Below are positions 8,560 to 20,300 of a DNA stretch of 64,000 nt, one piece after another (positions within the stretch are counted from its first letter, which is position 1; each line of letters opens with the position of its first letter). The translations under genes and the position numbers were made by a program. The notes beneath the pieces are model-generated. The model made no database searches. It was not told the DNA's origin and saw nothing but the letters and a program-made list of their open reading frames with translations. The stretch comes from Streptantibioticus_C sp963761325 (GTDB taxonomy: Bacteria > Actinomycetota > Actinomycetes > Streptomycetales > Streptomycetaceae): NCBI GenBank assembly GCA_963761325.1, contig CAVXGZ010000001.1, positions 1,240,001-1,304,000 on the forward strand, written 5' to 3'.

Positions 8560-8620
8560 CCCCCAGCTGACCACGCACCGTAGCCGCAGCCCGCAGGAAG
8601 AGAGTCGGAGGACCCACGGC

Positions 8621-10780
8621 ATGGACGTTCCCGCGCAGGCACGCGAAGAGCACGCCCGGCTGGCCGAGCAGGTGGAGGAGCACCGCTTCCGCTACTACGT
8701 CAACGACGCGCCCGTCGTCAGCGACGCCGAGTTCGACCGGCTGCTGCGCCGGCTGGAGGCGGTCGAGGAGGAGCACCCGCAGCTGCGCACCCCCGACTCG
8801 CCGACCCAGAAGGTCTCCGGCGCCTACCAGACCGACTTCGCCTCCGTCCGGCACCGCGAGCGGATGCTCTCGCTGGACAACGCCTTCGACGACGAGGAAC
8901 TGGCCGCCTGGGCCGACCGGATCGCCGCCGACCTCGACGGGCTGCCCTACCACTTCCTGTGCGAGCTGAAGGTGGACGGCCTCGCGGTCAACCTCACCTA
9001 CGAGCACGGCCGGCTCACCCGCGCCGCCACCCGCGGCGACGGCCGCACCGGCGAGGACATCACGCCCAACGTGCGCACCATCGCCGAGATCCCCGACCGG
9101 CTGCGCGGCGACCGGGTGCCCGCCCTGGTCGAGGTCCGCGGCGAGGTCTACTTCCCGATGGAGGAGTTCCAGGCGCTCAACGCCCGGTTGGTCGAGGCCG
9201 GCGACAAGCCGTTCGCCAACCCCCGCAACGCGGCCGCCGGTTCGCTGCGCCAGAAGGACCCCCGCGTCACCGCGACCCGCCCGCTGCACATGGTGGTGCA
9301 CGGCATCGGCGCCCGCGAGGGCTTCGACATCGACTGCCAGTCGCACGCCTACGCCCTGCTGCGCGAATGGGGGCTGCCCACCTCCGGCCACCTCAAGGTG
9401 GTCGATTCGATCGGGGGCGTACGGGAGTTCATCGCCCACTACGGCGACAACCGGCACTCCGTCGAGCACGAGATCGACGGCGTGGTGGTCAAGGTCGACG
9501 AGGTCCCGCTGCAGGGGCGGCTCGGCTCCACCTCCCGGGCGCCGCGCTGGGCCATCGCCTGGAAGTACGCCCCCGAGGAGGTCAACACCAAGCTGGTCGA
9601 CATCCGGGTCGGCGTGGGCCGCACCGGCCGCGTCACGCCGTACGCCGTGGTCGAGCCGGTCACGGTGGCCGGCTCCGAGGTCGAGTTCGCCACCCTGCAC
9701 AACCAGGACGTCGTCAGGGCGAAGGGCGTGCTGATCGGCGACACGGTGGTGCTGCGCAAGGCCGGCGACGTGATCCCCGAGATCCTCGGCCCGGTCGTCG
9801 ACCTGCGCGACGGCCGCGAGCGGGAGTTCGCGATGCCGGCCCACTGCCCGGACTGCGGCACCGCCCTGCAGCCCATGAAAGAGGGCGACATCGACCTGCG
9901 GTGCCCCAACGCCCGCTACTGCCCCGCCCAGTTGCGGGAACGTGTCTTCTACCTGGCCAGCCGCCGCTGCCTGGACATCGAGAACTTCGGCTACGTGGCC
10001 GCCGCCGCGCTCACCCAGCCGCTGGCGCCGGCCACCCCGCCGCTGCGCGACGAGGGCGACCTGTTCGACCTGACCGTCGAGGAGTTGCTGCCCATCACCT
10101 CGCACGTCCTCGACCCGGACAGCGGGCTGCCCAAGCGCGACGCGAAGACCGGCGAGCCGAAGGTCGTCACCTTCTTCGCCAACCAGAAGGGCGAGCCGAA
10201 GAAGAACACCCTGGCCATGCTCGACCACATCGCGGCGGCCAAGGACCGCCCGCTGGCCCGGATCATCACCGCGCTGTCCATCCGGCACGTCGGCCCGGTC
10301 GCCGCCGAGGCGCTGGCCCGCGAGTTCCGCGACCTCGACCGCATCGCCGCCGCCGCCGAGGAGGAGTTGGCCGCCGTCGAGGGCGTCGGGCCCACCATCG
10401 CCGCCTCCGTCACCCAGTGGTTCGCCGAGGAGTGGCACCGGCAGATCATCGAGAAGTGGCGGGCCGCCGGCGTCCGGTTCACCGAGGAAGGCGCGGACAC
10501 CGGGCCCAGACCACTCGAAGGGGTGACGGTCGTGGTAACCGGAACGCTGGAGTCGTACACGCGGGATGGCGCGAAAGAGGCGCTCGTCAGCCGAGGGGCC
10601 AAAGTCACCGGATCCGTTTCGAAGAAGACCGGATTCGTCGTCGTGGGCGACAATCCCGGCTCTAAGTATGACAAAGCGGTTCAGCTGAAGGTGCCGGTCC
10701 TCGACGAGCCCGGTTTCGCCGTCCTGTTGGACCAGGGCGCCGACGCGGCCCGTGAACAGGCCGTCAACCCGGCGGAGTAG
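8621..10780 (+). CDS. ligA: NAD-dependent DNA ligase LigA
   Basis: 719 residues, standard length. Domain order is complete: Ia domain (HRFRYYVNDAP), adenylation domain with the AMP-accepting Lys in ELKVDGLAV (about residue 117), OB fold, a four-Cys zinc finger (CPDCG...CPNARYCPAQ, about residues 408-430), helix-hairpin-helix repeats (SIRHVGPVAAEAL, VEGVGPTIAASV), and a C-terminal BRCT domain (GVTVVVTGTL, VVGDNPGSKYDKA). It seals nicks in replication and repair using NAD+. Start at 8621 is chosen because it precedes the Ia domain directly; a much longer in-frame extension overlaps the methionine synthase gene in another frame. An insertion around DPDSGLPKRDAK in the OB/zinc region is common in streptomycetes. 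Confidence 0.97.
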   Translation: MDVPAQAREEHARLAEQVEEHRFRYYVNDAPVVSDAEFDRLLRRLEAVEEEHPQLRTPDSPTQKVSGAYQTDFASVRHRERMLSLDNAFDDEELAAWADRIAADLDGLPYHFLCELKVDGLAVNLTYEHGRLTRAATRGDGRTGEDITPNVRTIAEIPDRLRGDRVPALVEVRGEVYFPMEEFQALNARLVEAGDKPFANPRNAAAGSLRQKDPRVTATRPLHMVVHGIGAREGFDIDCQSHAYALLREWGLPTSGHLKVVDSIGGVREFIAHYGDNRHSVEHEIDGVVVKVDEVPLQGRLGSTSRAPRWAIAWKYAPEEVNTKLVDIRVGVGRTGRVTPYAVVEPVTVAGSEVEFATLHNQDVVRAKGVLIGDTVVLRKAGDVIPEILGPVVDLRDGREREFAMPAHCPDCGTALQPMKEGDIDLRCPNARYCPAQLRERVFYLASRRCLDIENFGYVAAAALTQPLAPATPPLRDEGDLFDLTVEELLPITSHVLDPDSGLPKRDAKTGEPKVVTFFANQKGEPKKNTLAMLDHIAAAKDRPLARIITALSIRHVGPVAAEALAREFRDLDRIAAAAEEELAAVEGVGPTIAASVTQWFAEEWHRQIIEKWRAAGVRFTEEGADTGPRPLEGVTVVVTGTLESYTRDGAKEALVSRGAKVTGSVSKKTGFVVVGDNPGSKYDKAVQLKVPVLDEPGFAVLLDQGADAAREQAVNPAE

Positions 10781-10974
10781 CCGCCGGCGCATTCACCCGT
10801 TCGGCTCATAGCAGACGAGCGCCCGAACCATGGTTCCATTTGGGCAACCCCTCAGGATCGGTGCCCCTGACACCTCTTTGCGGCCTACTGTTGGAAGGCG
10901 CTCCTGCCGGGCATCCATCACATCGCCGGGCGTGGCCACCGACCCAGCGCAACCCGGCTGTGAGAGGGACGGGC

Positions 10975-13179
10975 ATGAAACCGACGGACAAGGCCGGACC
11001 GGCGCCACGGGGGTGGCGGTCCGTCATACCGCCGCCGCCCCCCGCCACGCTGCGCACGGTGGTGGTCGCCGCCGCCACGCTCGTCCTGCTCGGCGGGGTG
11101 GGCCGCACGATCGCCGAGGGCCGCGCGCTCTTCCCCGGCGGCGCGCCGGGCTGGGCGTTCGCCGTGCTGACCGGCATCATCGTCGGCCACCTCGTCGCCC
11201 TGGGCCGCGACCGCTGGTGGGGCGGCACCGGGTCGGGCGCGGCGCTGACCCTCGCGGTGCTGCTGCTCTACGGCTGGGTGCCGTCGGTGCTCGTCAGTCT
11301 CGCGGTCGTGGTGCTGGTCGGCGCCGCCCGCCGGCACCGCTGGCGCCAGGCCCTGCTCCACGGCGGCGTGGACATCCTCGGCATCGCGCTGGCCGGCATC
11401 GTGCTGTTCGGCTGCGGACGCCACCCGTCGGTCGCCCACCCCTGGCTGCCCCGCACCTGGGGCTGGACCGACCTGCCGGTGCTGCTCGGGGCCTCGCTGT
11501 GCTACCTGGCCGCGACCCGCACGCTGCTGTGGGCCGCGGTCGCCCCGCGCGGCGGCGGGCTGCCCACCGTGGCCCGCACCGCGCTGATCCGGCAGGGGCT
11601 GGTCGGCGTGGCGCTGCTCGGCATCTCGCCGCTGATCGCGGTGGTCGCGGCCGGCCAGCCGGTGCTGCTGCCGCTGTTCGCGGTGCCGCTCGTCGCGCTG
11701 GACTCCACGCTGTGGATCGCCCGGGCCCGCGCCGAGGAGCAGTTGCGCGACCCGCTGACCGGCCTGCCCAACCGGCAGTGGCTGCTGGAGCGCACCTGGA
11801 CCGCCCTCGACCACGCCGAGCGCAACGGGCAGCGCACCGCGCTGGTCCTCATCGACCTCGACCGGTTCCGGCACGTCAACGACACCCTCGGCCACCTGGC
11901 CGGCGACCGGCTGCTGCTCCAGATAGCCGACCGGCTGCGGCTCGCCCTGCCGCGCGGCGCCGAGGCGGCCCGGCTCGGCGGCGACGAGTTCGCCGTGCTG
12001 CTGCCCGCCTGCGACTCCACCACCCGGGCCCAGCGGGTCGCCCGGACCCTGGTGGCGGCCCTGGGCTCACCGCTCAACCTGGACGGCCTGACCCTGGTGC
12101 TGGAGGCCAGCGCCGGGGTCGCCGTCTTCCCCGACCACGCCCAGGACGCCGAGGGGCTGCTGCGCCGGGCCGACGTGGCGATGTACGAGGCCAAGCAGGA
12201 CCGCAGCGGCGTCGAGGTCTACGAGGCGACCCGGGACGGCAACACGCCCGACCGCCTCGGCCTGCTCGGCGACCTGCGCCGCGCCCTCGACCACGGCCAG
12301 GTCGAGCTGCACTACCAGCCCAAGGTGCGCTTCGACGGCCAGGTCGCCGGGCTGGAGGCGCTGCTGCGCTGGGAGCACCCGGAACGCGGCCGGGTCAGCC
12401 CGGAGGAGTTCATCGCCATCGCCGAGACCTCCGGCCTGATGCCCCAGCTGACCGAGTACGTGCTGGAGACCGCGCTCGCCCAGGTCGCCCGGTGGCGCGC
12501 GATGGGCATCGACGTGCCGGTCGCCGTCAACGTCTCGCCGCGCGACGTGCACACCCCCGGCTTCGCCGGCTCGGTCGCCGCCCGGCTGGCCCGGCACCGC
12601 GTCCCGCCGGGCTCGCTGCAGCTGGAGATCACCGAACACGTGCTGCTGGAGGAGCCGCAGCGGGCCGCCGACACGCTGGCGGGGCTCACCGGCCACGGGG
12701 TGAAGATGTCGCTGGACGACTTCGGCACCGGCTACTCCTCGCTGGTCCACCTGCGCAAGCTGCCGGTCAGCGAGCTGAAGATCGACCGCTCCTTCGTCGC
12801 CCGGCTGGTGGTGGACGCGGAGGACGCCGAGATCGTCCGCTGCACGATAGACCTCGCCCACTCGCTCGGCCTGCTCGTGGTGGCCGAGGGCGTGGAGGAC
12901 GACGAGACCTGGGAGCGGCTGCGCGACCTGAGCTGCGACGCGATCCAGGGCTGGCTGGTGGCCGCCGCCATGCCCGCCGACGAGGCGACCGCCTGGCTGC
13001 GCATCCGCGCCAAGCACGGCTGGCACCGCCCGCCGGCGACGGCCGAGGCCGCCCCCGACACCCCGGCCGACGCCGCCGAGCCGCCCGCCGCGCCCGGCGC
13101 CGACCAGCCCGGCCCCGAACCGGACGAGCCCGCGGACGGCGGCCCGGGCGACCGGGTGGCCCAGGGCACCCCGCGTTAG
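10975..13179 (+). CDS. rmdB: membrane GGDEF/EAL protein, probable c-di-GMP phosphodiesterase RmdB
   Basis: 734 residues from ATG 10975 (ribosome site GAGAGGGA). Residues about 20-250 hold several hydrophobic segments; then a GGDEF domain (DPLTGLPNRQWLLE; GGDEF intact near residue 335) and an EAL domain. The GGDEF lacks an RxxD inhibitory site (PRGA in that place). The EAL motifs are all present: EALLRW (about 459), NVSPRD, DDFGTGYSSL (about 580), KIDRSF and EGVED, so phosphodiesterase activity is expected. Position after ligA and composition match S. coelicolor SCO5495 (RmdB), a c-di-GMP phosphodiesterase affecting differentiation (from memory). The C-terminus is an acidic, Pro/Ala-rich tail. 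Monocistronic by spacing. Confidence 0.85.
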   Translation: MKPTDKAGPAPRGWRSVIPPPPPATLRTVVVAAATLVLLGGVGRTIAEGRALFPGGAPGWAFAVLTGIIVGHLVALGRDRWWGGTGSGAALTLAVLLLYGWVPSVLVSLAVVVLVGAARRHRWRQALLHGGVDILGIALAGIVLFGCGRHPSVAHPWLPRTWGWTDLPVLLGASLCYLAATRTLLWAAVAPRGGGLPTVARTALIRQGLVGVALLGISPLIAVVAAGQPVLLPLFAVPLVALDSTLWIARARAEEQLRDPLTGLPNRQWLLERTWTALDHAERNGQRTALVLIDLDRFRHVNDTLGHLAGDRLLLQIADRLRLALPRGAEAARLGGDEFAVLLPACDSTTRAQRVARTLVAALGSPLNLDGLTLVLEASAGVAVFPDHAQDAEGLLRRADVAMYEAKQDRSGVEVYEATRDGNTPDRLGLLGDLRRALDHGQVELHYQPKVRFDGQVAGLEALLRWEHPERGRVSPEEFIAIAETSGLMPQLTEYVLETALAQVARWRAMGIDVPVAVNVSPRDVHTPGFAGSVAARLARHRVPPGSLQLEITEHVLLEEPQRAADTLAGLTGHGVKMSLDDFGTGYSSLVHLRKLPVSELKIDRSFVARLVVDAEDAEIVRCTIDLAHSLGLLVVAEGVEDDETWERLRDLSCDAIQGWLVAAAMPADEATAWLRIRAKHGWHRPPATAEAAPDTPADAAEPPAAPGADQPGPEPDEPADGGPGDRVAQGTPR

Positions 13180-13258
13180 GGTCCGCCGCGGGCGGTCGCC
13201 GGGCGCCGCGTTCGGCGGTACGCCCGCGACCGTTTCGCGGCCGGGGCGTGCCGCGCCA

Positions 13259-13264
13259 TAGGAT
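13259..13264 (+). promoter_or_regulatory. candidate -10 box (TAGGAT) of the gatCA-gatB operon
   Basis: TAGGAT about 40 bases before the gatC start is the best -10 match in the rmdB-gatC gap. No convincing -35 was found, so this is tentative. Confidence 0.3.
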
Positions 13265-13305
13265 TGGGGCGAAACTCCCGACAACTCACCCCTGAGGATC
13301 GCCGC

Positions 13306-13602
13306 ATGCCTGGCATCACGCGCGAGGAGGTCGCCCACCTCGGCCGGCTGTCGCGTCTGGAGCTGAAGGACGAAGAGCTCGACCACTTCGCCGGACAGCT
13401 CGACGAGATCATCGGCGCGGTCGCCCGCGTCGCCGAGGTGGCCGGTGAGGACGTTCCACCGACCTCGCACCCCCTGCCGCTCACCAACGTCATGCGGCCG
13501 GACACCGTCCGGCCGTCGCTCACCGCGCGGCAGGCGCTGTCCGGCGCACCCGCGCAGGAGCAGCAGCGGTTCAAGGTTCCGCAGATCCTGGGGGAGGACT
13601 GA
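13306..13602 (+). CDS. gatC: aspartyl/glutamyl-tRNA amidotransferase subunit C
   Basis: 98 residues, usual GatC size: TREEVAHLGRLSRLELKDEEL at the start, LDEIIGAVARVAEV in the middle and the C-terminal LTNVMRPDTVRPSL plus FKVPQILGED blocks, all standard for GatC. It is the small belt subunit that stabilises GatA-GatB in the enzyme that converts Glu-tRNA(Gln) and, in some bacteria, Asp-tRNA(Asn) to the amidated form. Start at 13306 is chosen over an in-frame ATG 42 bases upstream because family members begin with this helix. gatA follows after 5 bases. Confidence 0.96.
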   Translation: MPGITREEVAHLGRLSRLELKDEELDHFAGQLDEIIGAVARVAEVAGEDVPPTSHPLPLTNVMRPDTVRPSLTARQALSGAPAQEQQRFKVPQILGED

Positions 13603-13607
13603 CCGGC

Positions 13608-15097
<1,490 letters not shown>

Positions 15098-15101
<4 letters not shown>

Positions 15102-15337
15102 GCAAGCTCGCGAAGGCCAAGGACTTCAAGAAGTCGAAGGCCGGCACGTACTTGTCCATCGGCACCACCGTGTTCGGCACCCTGGGCGTCGTCAAGCAGT
15201 TCCGCGCCGCGCGCGGCGAGGGCGACACCCTCCGGCTGCTGGACGCCATCGTGCGCGGGGCGGTCATCGCCACCGGCGTCGCGGTCCTCGTCCGGGAACT
15301 GCGCCACATGAACAGCGACGACGTCCTCGCCGACTGA
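15098..15337 (+). CDS. small membrane protein inserted in the gat operon
   Basis: 79 residues, ATG overlapping the gatA stop codon (ATGA). The N-terminus is basic (MSKLAKAKDFKKSKAG), residues about 17-27 are mildly hydrophobic, and about 48-63 (IVRGAVIATGVAVLVREL) form one likely membrane helix; the C-terminus is acidic. I do not recognise a characterised family. It occupies the same place between gatA and gatB as S. coelicolor SCO5500 by position (from memory), so it is conserved context, not an insertion peculiar to this strain. gatB begins 25 bases later. The function is unknown; a role in membrane association of the transamidosome would be speculation. Confidence 0.8.
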
Positions 15338-15362
15338 CGACGCGGGCTGAGAGGGAATTTCC

Positions 15363-16876
15363 GTGACTGTCACTGACGACCTGGTCTCGTACGAGGACGC
15401 GCTGGCGTCGTACGACCCCGTCATGGGCCTGGAGGTCCATGTCGAGCTGGGCACCAGGACGAAGATGTTCTGCGGCTGCTCCACCGAACTGGGCGCCGAG
15501 CCCAACTCGCAGACCTGCCCGACCTGTCTGGGGCTGCCCGGCGCGCTGCCGGTGGTCAACGAGATCGGCGTCGAGTCGGCGATCAAGATCGGCCTGGCGC
15601 TCAACTGCGAGATCGCGCGAGTGGTGCCGGTTCGCCCGGAAGAACTACTTCTACCCGGACATGCCGAAGAACTTCCAGACCTCGCAGTACGACGAGCCGA
15701 TCGCCTTCAACGGCTACCTGGACGTCGCGCTGGAGGACGGCGAGGTCTTCCGGGTCGACATCGAGCGGGCCCACATGGAGGAGGACACCGGCAAGTCCAC
15801 CCACGTGGGCGGCGCCACCGGCCGCATCCACGGCGCCTCGCACTCGCTGCTGGACTACAACCGGGCCGGCATCCCGCTGATCGAGATCGTCACCAAGCCC
15901 ATCGTCGGCGCCGGCGCCCGCGCGCCGGAGGTCGCCCGGGCCTACGTCGCCGAGCTGCGCGAACTCATCCGGGCCCTCGGCGTCTCCGAGGCCCGCATGG
16001 AGATGGGCCAGATGCGCTGCGACGTGAACCTGTCGCTGCGCCCGCACGGCACCGAGAAGTTCGGCACCCGCAGCGAGACGAAGAACGTCAACTCGCTGCG
16101 CAGCGTGGAGCGCGCCGCCCGGTTCGAGATCCAGCGGCACGCCGCGGTGCTCTCCTCCGGCGGCACGATCGTCCAGGAGACCCGGCACTTCCACGAGGAG
16201 GACGGCTCCACCACCTCCGGGCGGATCAAGGAGGAGGCCGAGGACTACCGGTACTTCCCCGAGCCCGACCTCGTCCCGATCGCCCCGCCGCAGGAGTGGG
16301 TGGCCGAACTGCGCGCCGCCCTGCCGGAGCTGCCCCGGGCCCGCCGCGAGCGGCTGCGCACCGAGTTGGGGCATCTCGGACCACGAGATGCGGTCGGTGC
16401 TCAACGCCGGCGCCCTCGACCCGATCGTGGCCACCATCGAGGCGGGCGCCCCCGCCGACCAGGCCCGCAAGTGGTGGATGGGCGAACTCGCCCGCCGCTC
16501 CAACGAGGACGGCGTGGAGCTCGCCGCGCTGCCGATCACCCCGGCCCAGGTGGCCCGGGTGTGCGCGCTGGTCGCCGAGGGCGCGCTCAACGACAAGCTG
16601 GCCCGCCAGGTCATCGAGGGCGTGCTCGCCGGCGAGGGCGGCCCGGACGAGGTCGTCGCGGGGCGCGGCCTCGCGGTCGTCTCGGACGAGGGCGCGCTCG
16701 GCACGGCGGTGGACGAGGCGATCGCCGGCAACCCGGGCATCGCCGACAAGATCCGCAGCGGCAAGGTCGCGGCGGCCGGCGCGCTGGTCGGCGCCGTGAT
16801 GAAGGCGACCCGCGGCCAGGCGGACGCCGCCCGGGTCCGCGAACTGATCCTGGAACGGCTCGGCGCGCAGGGCTGA
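15363..16876 (+). pseudogene. gatB: Glu-tRNA(Gln) amidotransferase subunit B, interrupted by two single-base insertions
   Basis: Start GTG 15363 has ribosome site GAGAGGGA. The coding content runs in three successive frames. Frame 1 gives MGLEVHVELGTRTKMFCGC to ALNCEIAR. Then one extra base near 15614-15619 moves the family block EWCRFARKNYFYPDMPKN into the next frame. That frame runs through EDTGKSTH, DYNRAGIPLIEIVT, MEMGQMRCDVNLSL and RYFPEPDL. One extra T at 16366-16367 (GAGTTGGGG for GAGTGGGG) then moves HEMRSVLNAGALDPIVATI, the tail and the YqeY-like domain into the third frame, ending at 16876. Removing two bases gives a normal GatB of about 503 residues. As the enzyme is essential and every domain is well conserved, sequence error is more likely than a dead gene. 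Confidence 0.9.
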
Positions 16877-16904
16877 GGCCCCTGCTCTAGGCCGCAACGC
16901 TTAC

Positions 16905-16938
16905 GGGGGCGGTTCTCCCAGCCGGGAGGGCCGCCCCC
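16905..16938 (+). terminator. hairpin terminator after gatB
   Basis: A GC-rich stem (GGGGGCGG with CTCCC, paired with GGGAG and CCGCCCCC) begins 28 bases after the gatB stop. There is no T-run, as is common for streptomycete terminators. Confidence 0.6.
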
Positions 16939-17073
16939 GCGGGCTGTCCGGCACGCCGGTCTAAGGACCCCGGGCCGCCGAGGATCGGGAAGTCGCCCGA
17001 TGCGGGGCGGCCGCCTTGCGCACGACGCTGGAGGCATCAGGCAACCAGTGCCGTCCGCAAGGGGAGATGGAAC

Positions 17074-17238
17074 ATGTCGTACGAGATCGAGGCGCGCTTC
17101 CGGGAGGCCGAGCTGCGCCGGGCCGCCGAGCGCCGCCGGCAGTTGGCCGAGGCCCGCCGCAGCCGGGACTGCGAGCGCGAGCAGGCCCGCCGCGAGCGGG
17201 CGGACCGCGCCGGGGAGGCCGGCCGGCGCGCGCGGTGA
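17074..17238 (+). CDS. small, highly charged helical protein of unknown function
   Basis: 54 residues, too short for routine gene finding. ATG 17074 has a clear ribosome site (AGGGGAG, 9 bases upstream). The sequence starts MSYEIEARFREAELRRAAER and is almost entirely Arg, Glu and Ala with heptad-like spacing, so a single long helix or coiled coil is expected. There is one Cys. I do not recognise a family; similar short Arg/Ala/Glu-rich ORFs are common in streptomycetes. It lies between the gatB terminator and the LuxR/ATPase regulator and reads in a different frame from it. Confidence 0.5.
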   Translation: MSYEIEARFREAELRRAAERRRQLAEARRSRDCEREQARRERADRAGEAGRRAR

Positions 17239-17303
17239 GCCCGGTCCGGCCGTCCGCGCCGCGGGGGTCCGTGATGTCCGATCCCTGTGCGATGCTCGGC
17301 GGT

Positions 17304-20300
17304 ATGCAGAACCAGTCCGTCTCACCGGTGTTCGTCGGCCGGGCGCCGGAGCTCGCGGTGCTGGGGACCGCGCTCGCCGACGCCGGGGCCGGCCGGCCGC
17401 AGGCGTTGCTGCTGGGCGGTGAGGCGGGGGTCGGCAAGTCCCGGCTGGTCGAGGAGTTCCTGGCCGCCGCCGAGGCGTCCGGCGCGGTCGTCGCGGTGGG
17501 CGGCTGCGTGGAGGCGGGGGCCGACGGGCTGCCGTTCGCCCCGGTGGCCACCGCGCTGCGGGCGCTGCACCGCCGGCTCGGCGCCGAGCTGGCCCGTGCC
17601 GCGGCCGGCCAGGAGGGCGAGCTGGCGCGGCTGCTGCCCGAGTTGGGCGAGCGCACCCGCGAGTGGCACGACGAGGACGGCCGCGCCCGGCTGTTCGAGC
17701 TGACCGCCCGGCTGCTGGAGCGGCTGGCCGCCGACCGCACGCTGGTCGTCGTCATCGAGGACCTGCACTGGGCCGACAGCTCCACCAGGGAGTTGCTGGG
17801 CTACCTGTTCCGGTCCCTGACCACCGCCCGGCTGGTGGTGCTGGCCACCTACCGGTCCGACGACATCCACCGCCGCCACCCGCTGCGCCCGTTCCTCGCC
17901 GAGCTGGACCGGATGCGCGCCGTGCGGCGGATCGAGCTGGACCGCTTCTCGCACGCCGAGGTCCGCGCGCAGATCGCCGGGATCAACGGCGCCGAGCCGG
18001 AAGCCGCCCTGGTGGACCGGGTCTTCGAGCGCTCCGAGGGCAACGCGTTCTTCGTCGAGGAGCTGACCGAGAGCATCGCGCAGGGCTGCGTGTCCGGGCT
18101 CACCGAGACGCTGCGCGACCTGCTGCTGGTCCGGGTCGAGGCGTTGCCGGAGCACGCCCAGCGGGTCGCGCGCGCCCTCGCCCAGGGCGGCTCCCGGGTG
18201 GAGCACGCGCTGCTCGCGGCGGTCACCGAGCTGGCCGAGGACGATCTCATCGAGGCGCTGCGGGCAGCCGTCGGCGCCAACATCGTGCGCCCGACCACCG
18301 ACGGCGAGGGCTACCGCTTCCGGCACGCGCTGGTGCGCGAGGCGGTCACCGACGACCTGCTGCCCGGCGAGTGCACCCGGCTCAACCGGCGCTACGCGAC
18401 GGCGCTGGAGGCCGATCCGTCGCTGGTGCGCGCCGACGAGCGGGCCGCCCGGCTCGCCGGCTACTGGTACCACGCCCACGATCCCGCCAAGGCGCTGCCC
18501 GCGGTGCTCGCCGCCGCCGTCGACGCCCGCCGCCGGTACGCCTACGCCGAGCAACTGCGGCTGCTGGAGAGGGCGTTGGAGCTGTGGGAGGGCGTGCCGC
18601 ACGAGGTGCTGGCCGCCCAGCGCCCGATCGACTACGCCGAGGTCTACCCGGCCTGCGGCTGTGACGACGAGGCGCTCAGCCACCTCGACCTGCTCGCCGA
18701 GACGGTGGTCGCCGCCTACCTGGCCGGCCATCGCGAACGGGCCCTGGCCGTCGTCAAGCAGGCGATGCGCCAGATCGACGAGGTCGCCGACCCGCTGCGC
18801 GCCGCCTGGTTCCTCACCCAGCGCTCGAAACTCCTCGACAGCCTGGCCCGCGGCGACGGCTGGGCCGAGCTGAGCCGGGCGCAGGAGCTGGTGCGCGGCC
18901 TGCCGCCGTCCGCCGTGCACGCCGAGGTGCTCGCCCAGGTCGCCGGCTGGTGCGTCCTGCGCGAGCCGGGCCCCGAGGCATACGCCACCGCCGAGCGCGC
19001 GGTGGAGCTGGCCCGGCTGGTCGGCGCCGAGGCCATCGAGCTGCACGCCCGGCTCACCCTCGGCGGGCTCATGGTCGACTCCGGCGACATCGAGGGCGGC
19101 CTCGCGGAGATGGCCGCGGTCTGCGCCCGGGTGGTCGAGCTGGGAAACGTCAGCGTCCTGGTCCGCTCGCACGTCAACTACGCCTCGGCGCTGGAGTCGG
19201 CCGGCCGCTCCGAGGAGGCGGTCGCGGTGGCGGCCGAGGGCAGCGAGATCCACCGCCGCTTCGGGCTCGCCGAGACCAACGCCTGGCTCTACACCAACCA
19301 GGCCGACGCGCTCTTCAGCCTGGGCCGCTGGACCGAGGCCCGGCAAGCCGCGCTGGAGGCCCGGCAGATCGCGGTCAACCCGCGCTCGCGGGCCGCCGCC
19401 CGCGCCAGGCTGGCCGATCTCGCGCTGGCCGTCGGCGATCCCGAGACCGCGGAGCGCGAGTTCGCCGCCGCCCACCAGGACTTCGCCCGCGCCGACCGCC
19501 AACCGCAGCACACCGTGCACAACTTCGCGCGTGCCGTCGCCTTCGCCGCCGCCCGCGGCCGGATATCCGAGGCGCGCGCCGCCCTCGACCAGGCGCTCGC
19601 CGAGGGCTTCCCGCCCGGCAGCCACACCCACGCCTGGCCGCTGCTGCTGGCCGCCGCCACCGCCGAGTCCGACGCGCGCGGGCTGCCCGCCGCCCGGGAG
19701 CGGCGCGCCGAAGTGCTGGAGCGCATCCGCGCCGCCGCCCGCCGGCTGCCGAGCCCGGTGCCGCACCTGCGGGCGTACGCGCTGCTGGTCGACGCCGAAC
19801 TGGCCACCGCGCAGGAGGAGAGCGGCGCCGGCGATCCGCACCGCTGGCAGGCGGCGGTCGAGTCGCTGGAGACCCTCAAGCGCCCCTTCCAACTCGCCTT
19901 CGCCCGCTACCGGCTGGCCGAGGCGCTGCTGTCCTGCGGCGCGGACGCCGGGGCGCGCGACCGGGCCGCCGTGCTGCTGGGGCAGGCCCACGAGGCGGCC
20001 GCCCGGATCGGCGCCCGTCCGCTGCGCGACGACGTGGCGCTGCTGGCCCGGCGTGCCCGGCTCCCGCTGCCCGGCCGGGACGGCGGCGACGGCGGGCCGG
20101 CCGCGGAGAGCGCGCGGGGCGCGGCGGGCGGGGCGGCGGAGTTCGGCCTCACCCGCCGGGAGCGCGACGTGCTGCGGCTGGTCACCGCCGGCCTGAGCAA
20201 CCGGCTGATAGCCGAGGAGCTGTTCATCTCGCCGAAGACCGCCAGCGTCCACGTCTCCAACATCCTCGCCAAACTGGGGGTCTCCGGCCGCGGCGAGGCG

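Noticed and set aside
8264..8620. In-frame extension of LigA into the methionine synthase gene
   Set aside because: The LigA Ia domain begins a few residues after 8621, and the extension is Arg/Pro noise overlapping a conserved gene in another frame.
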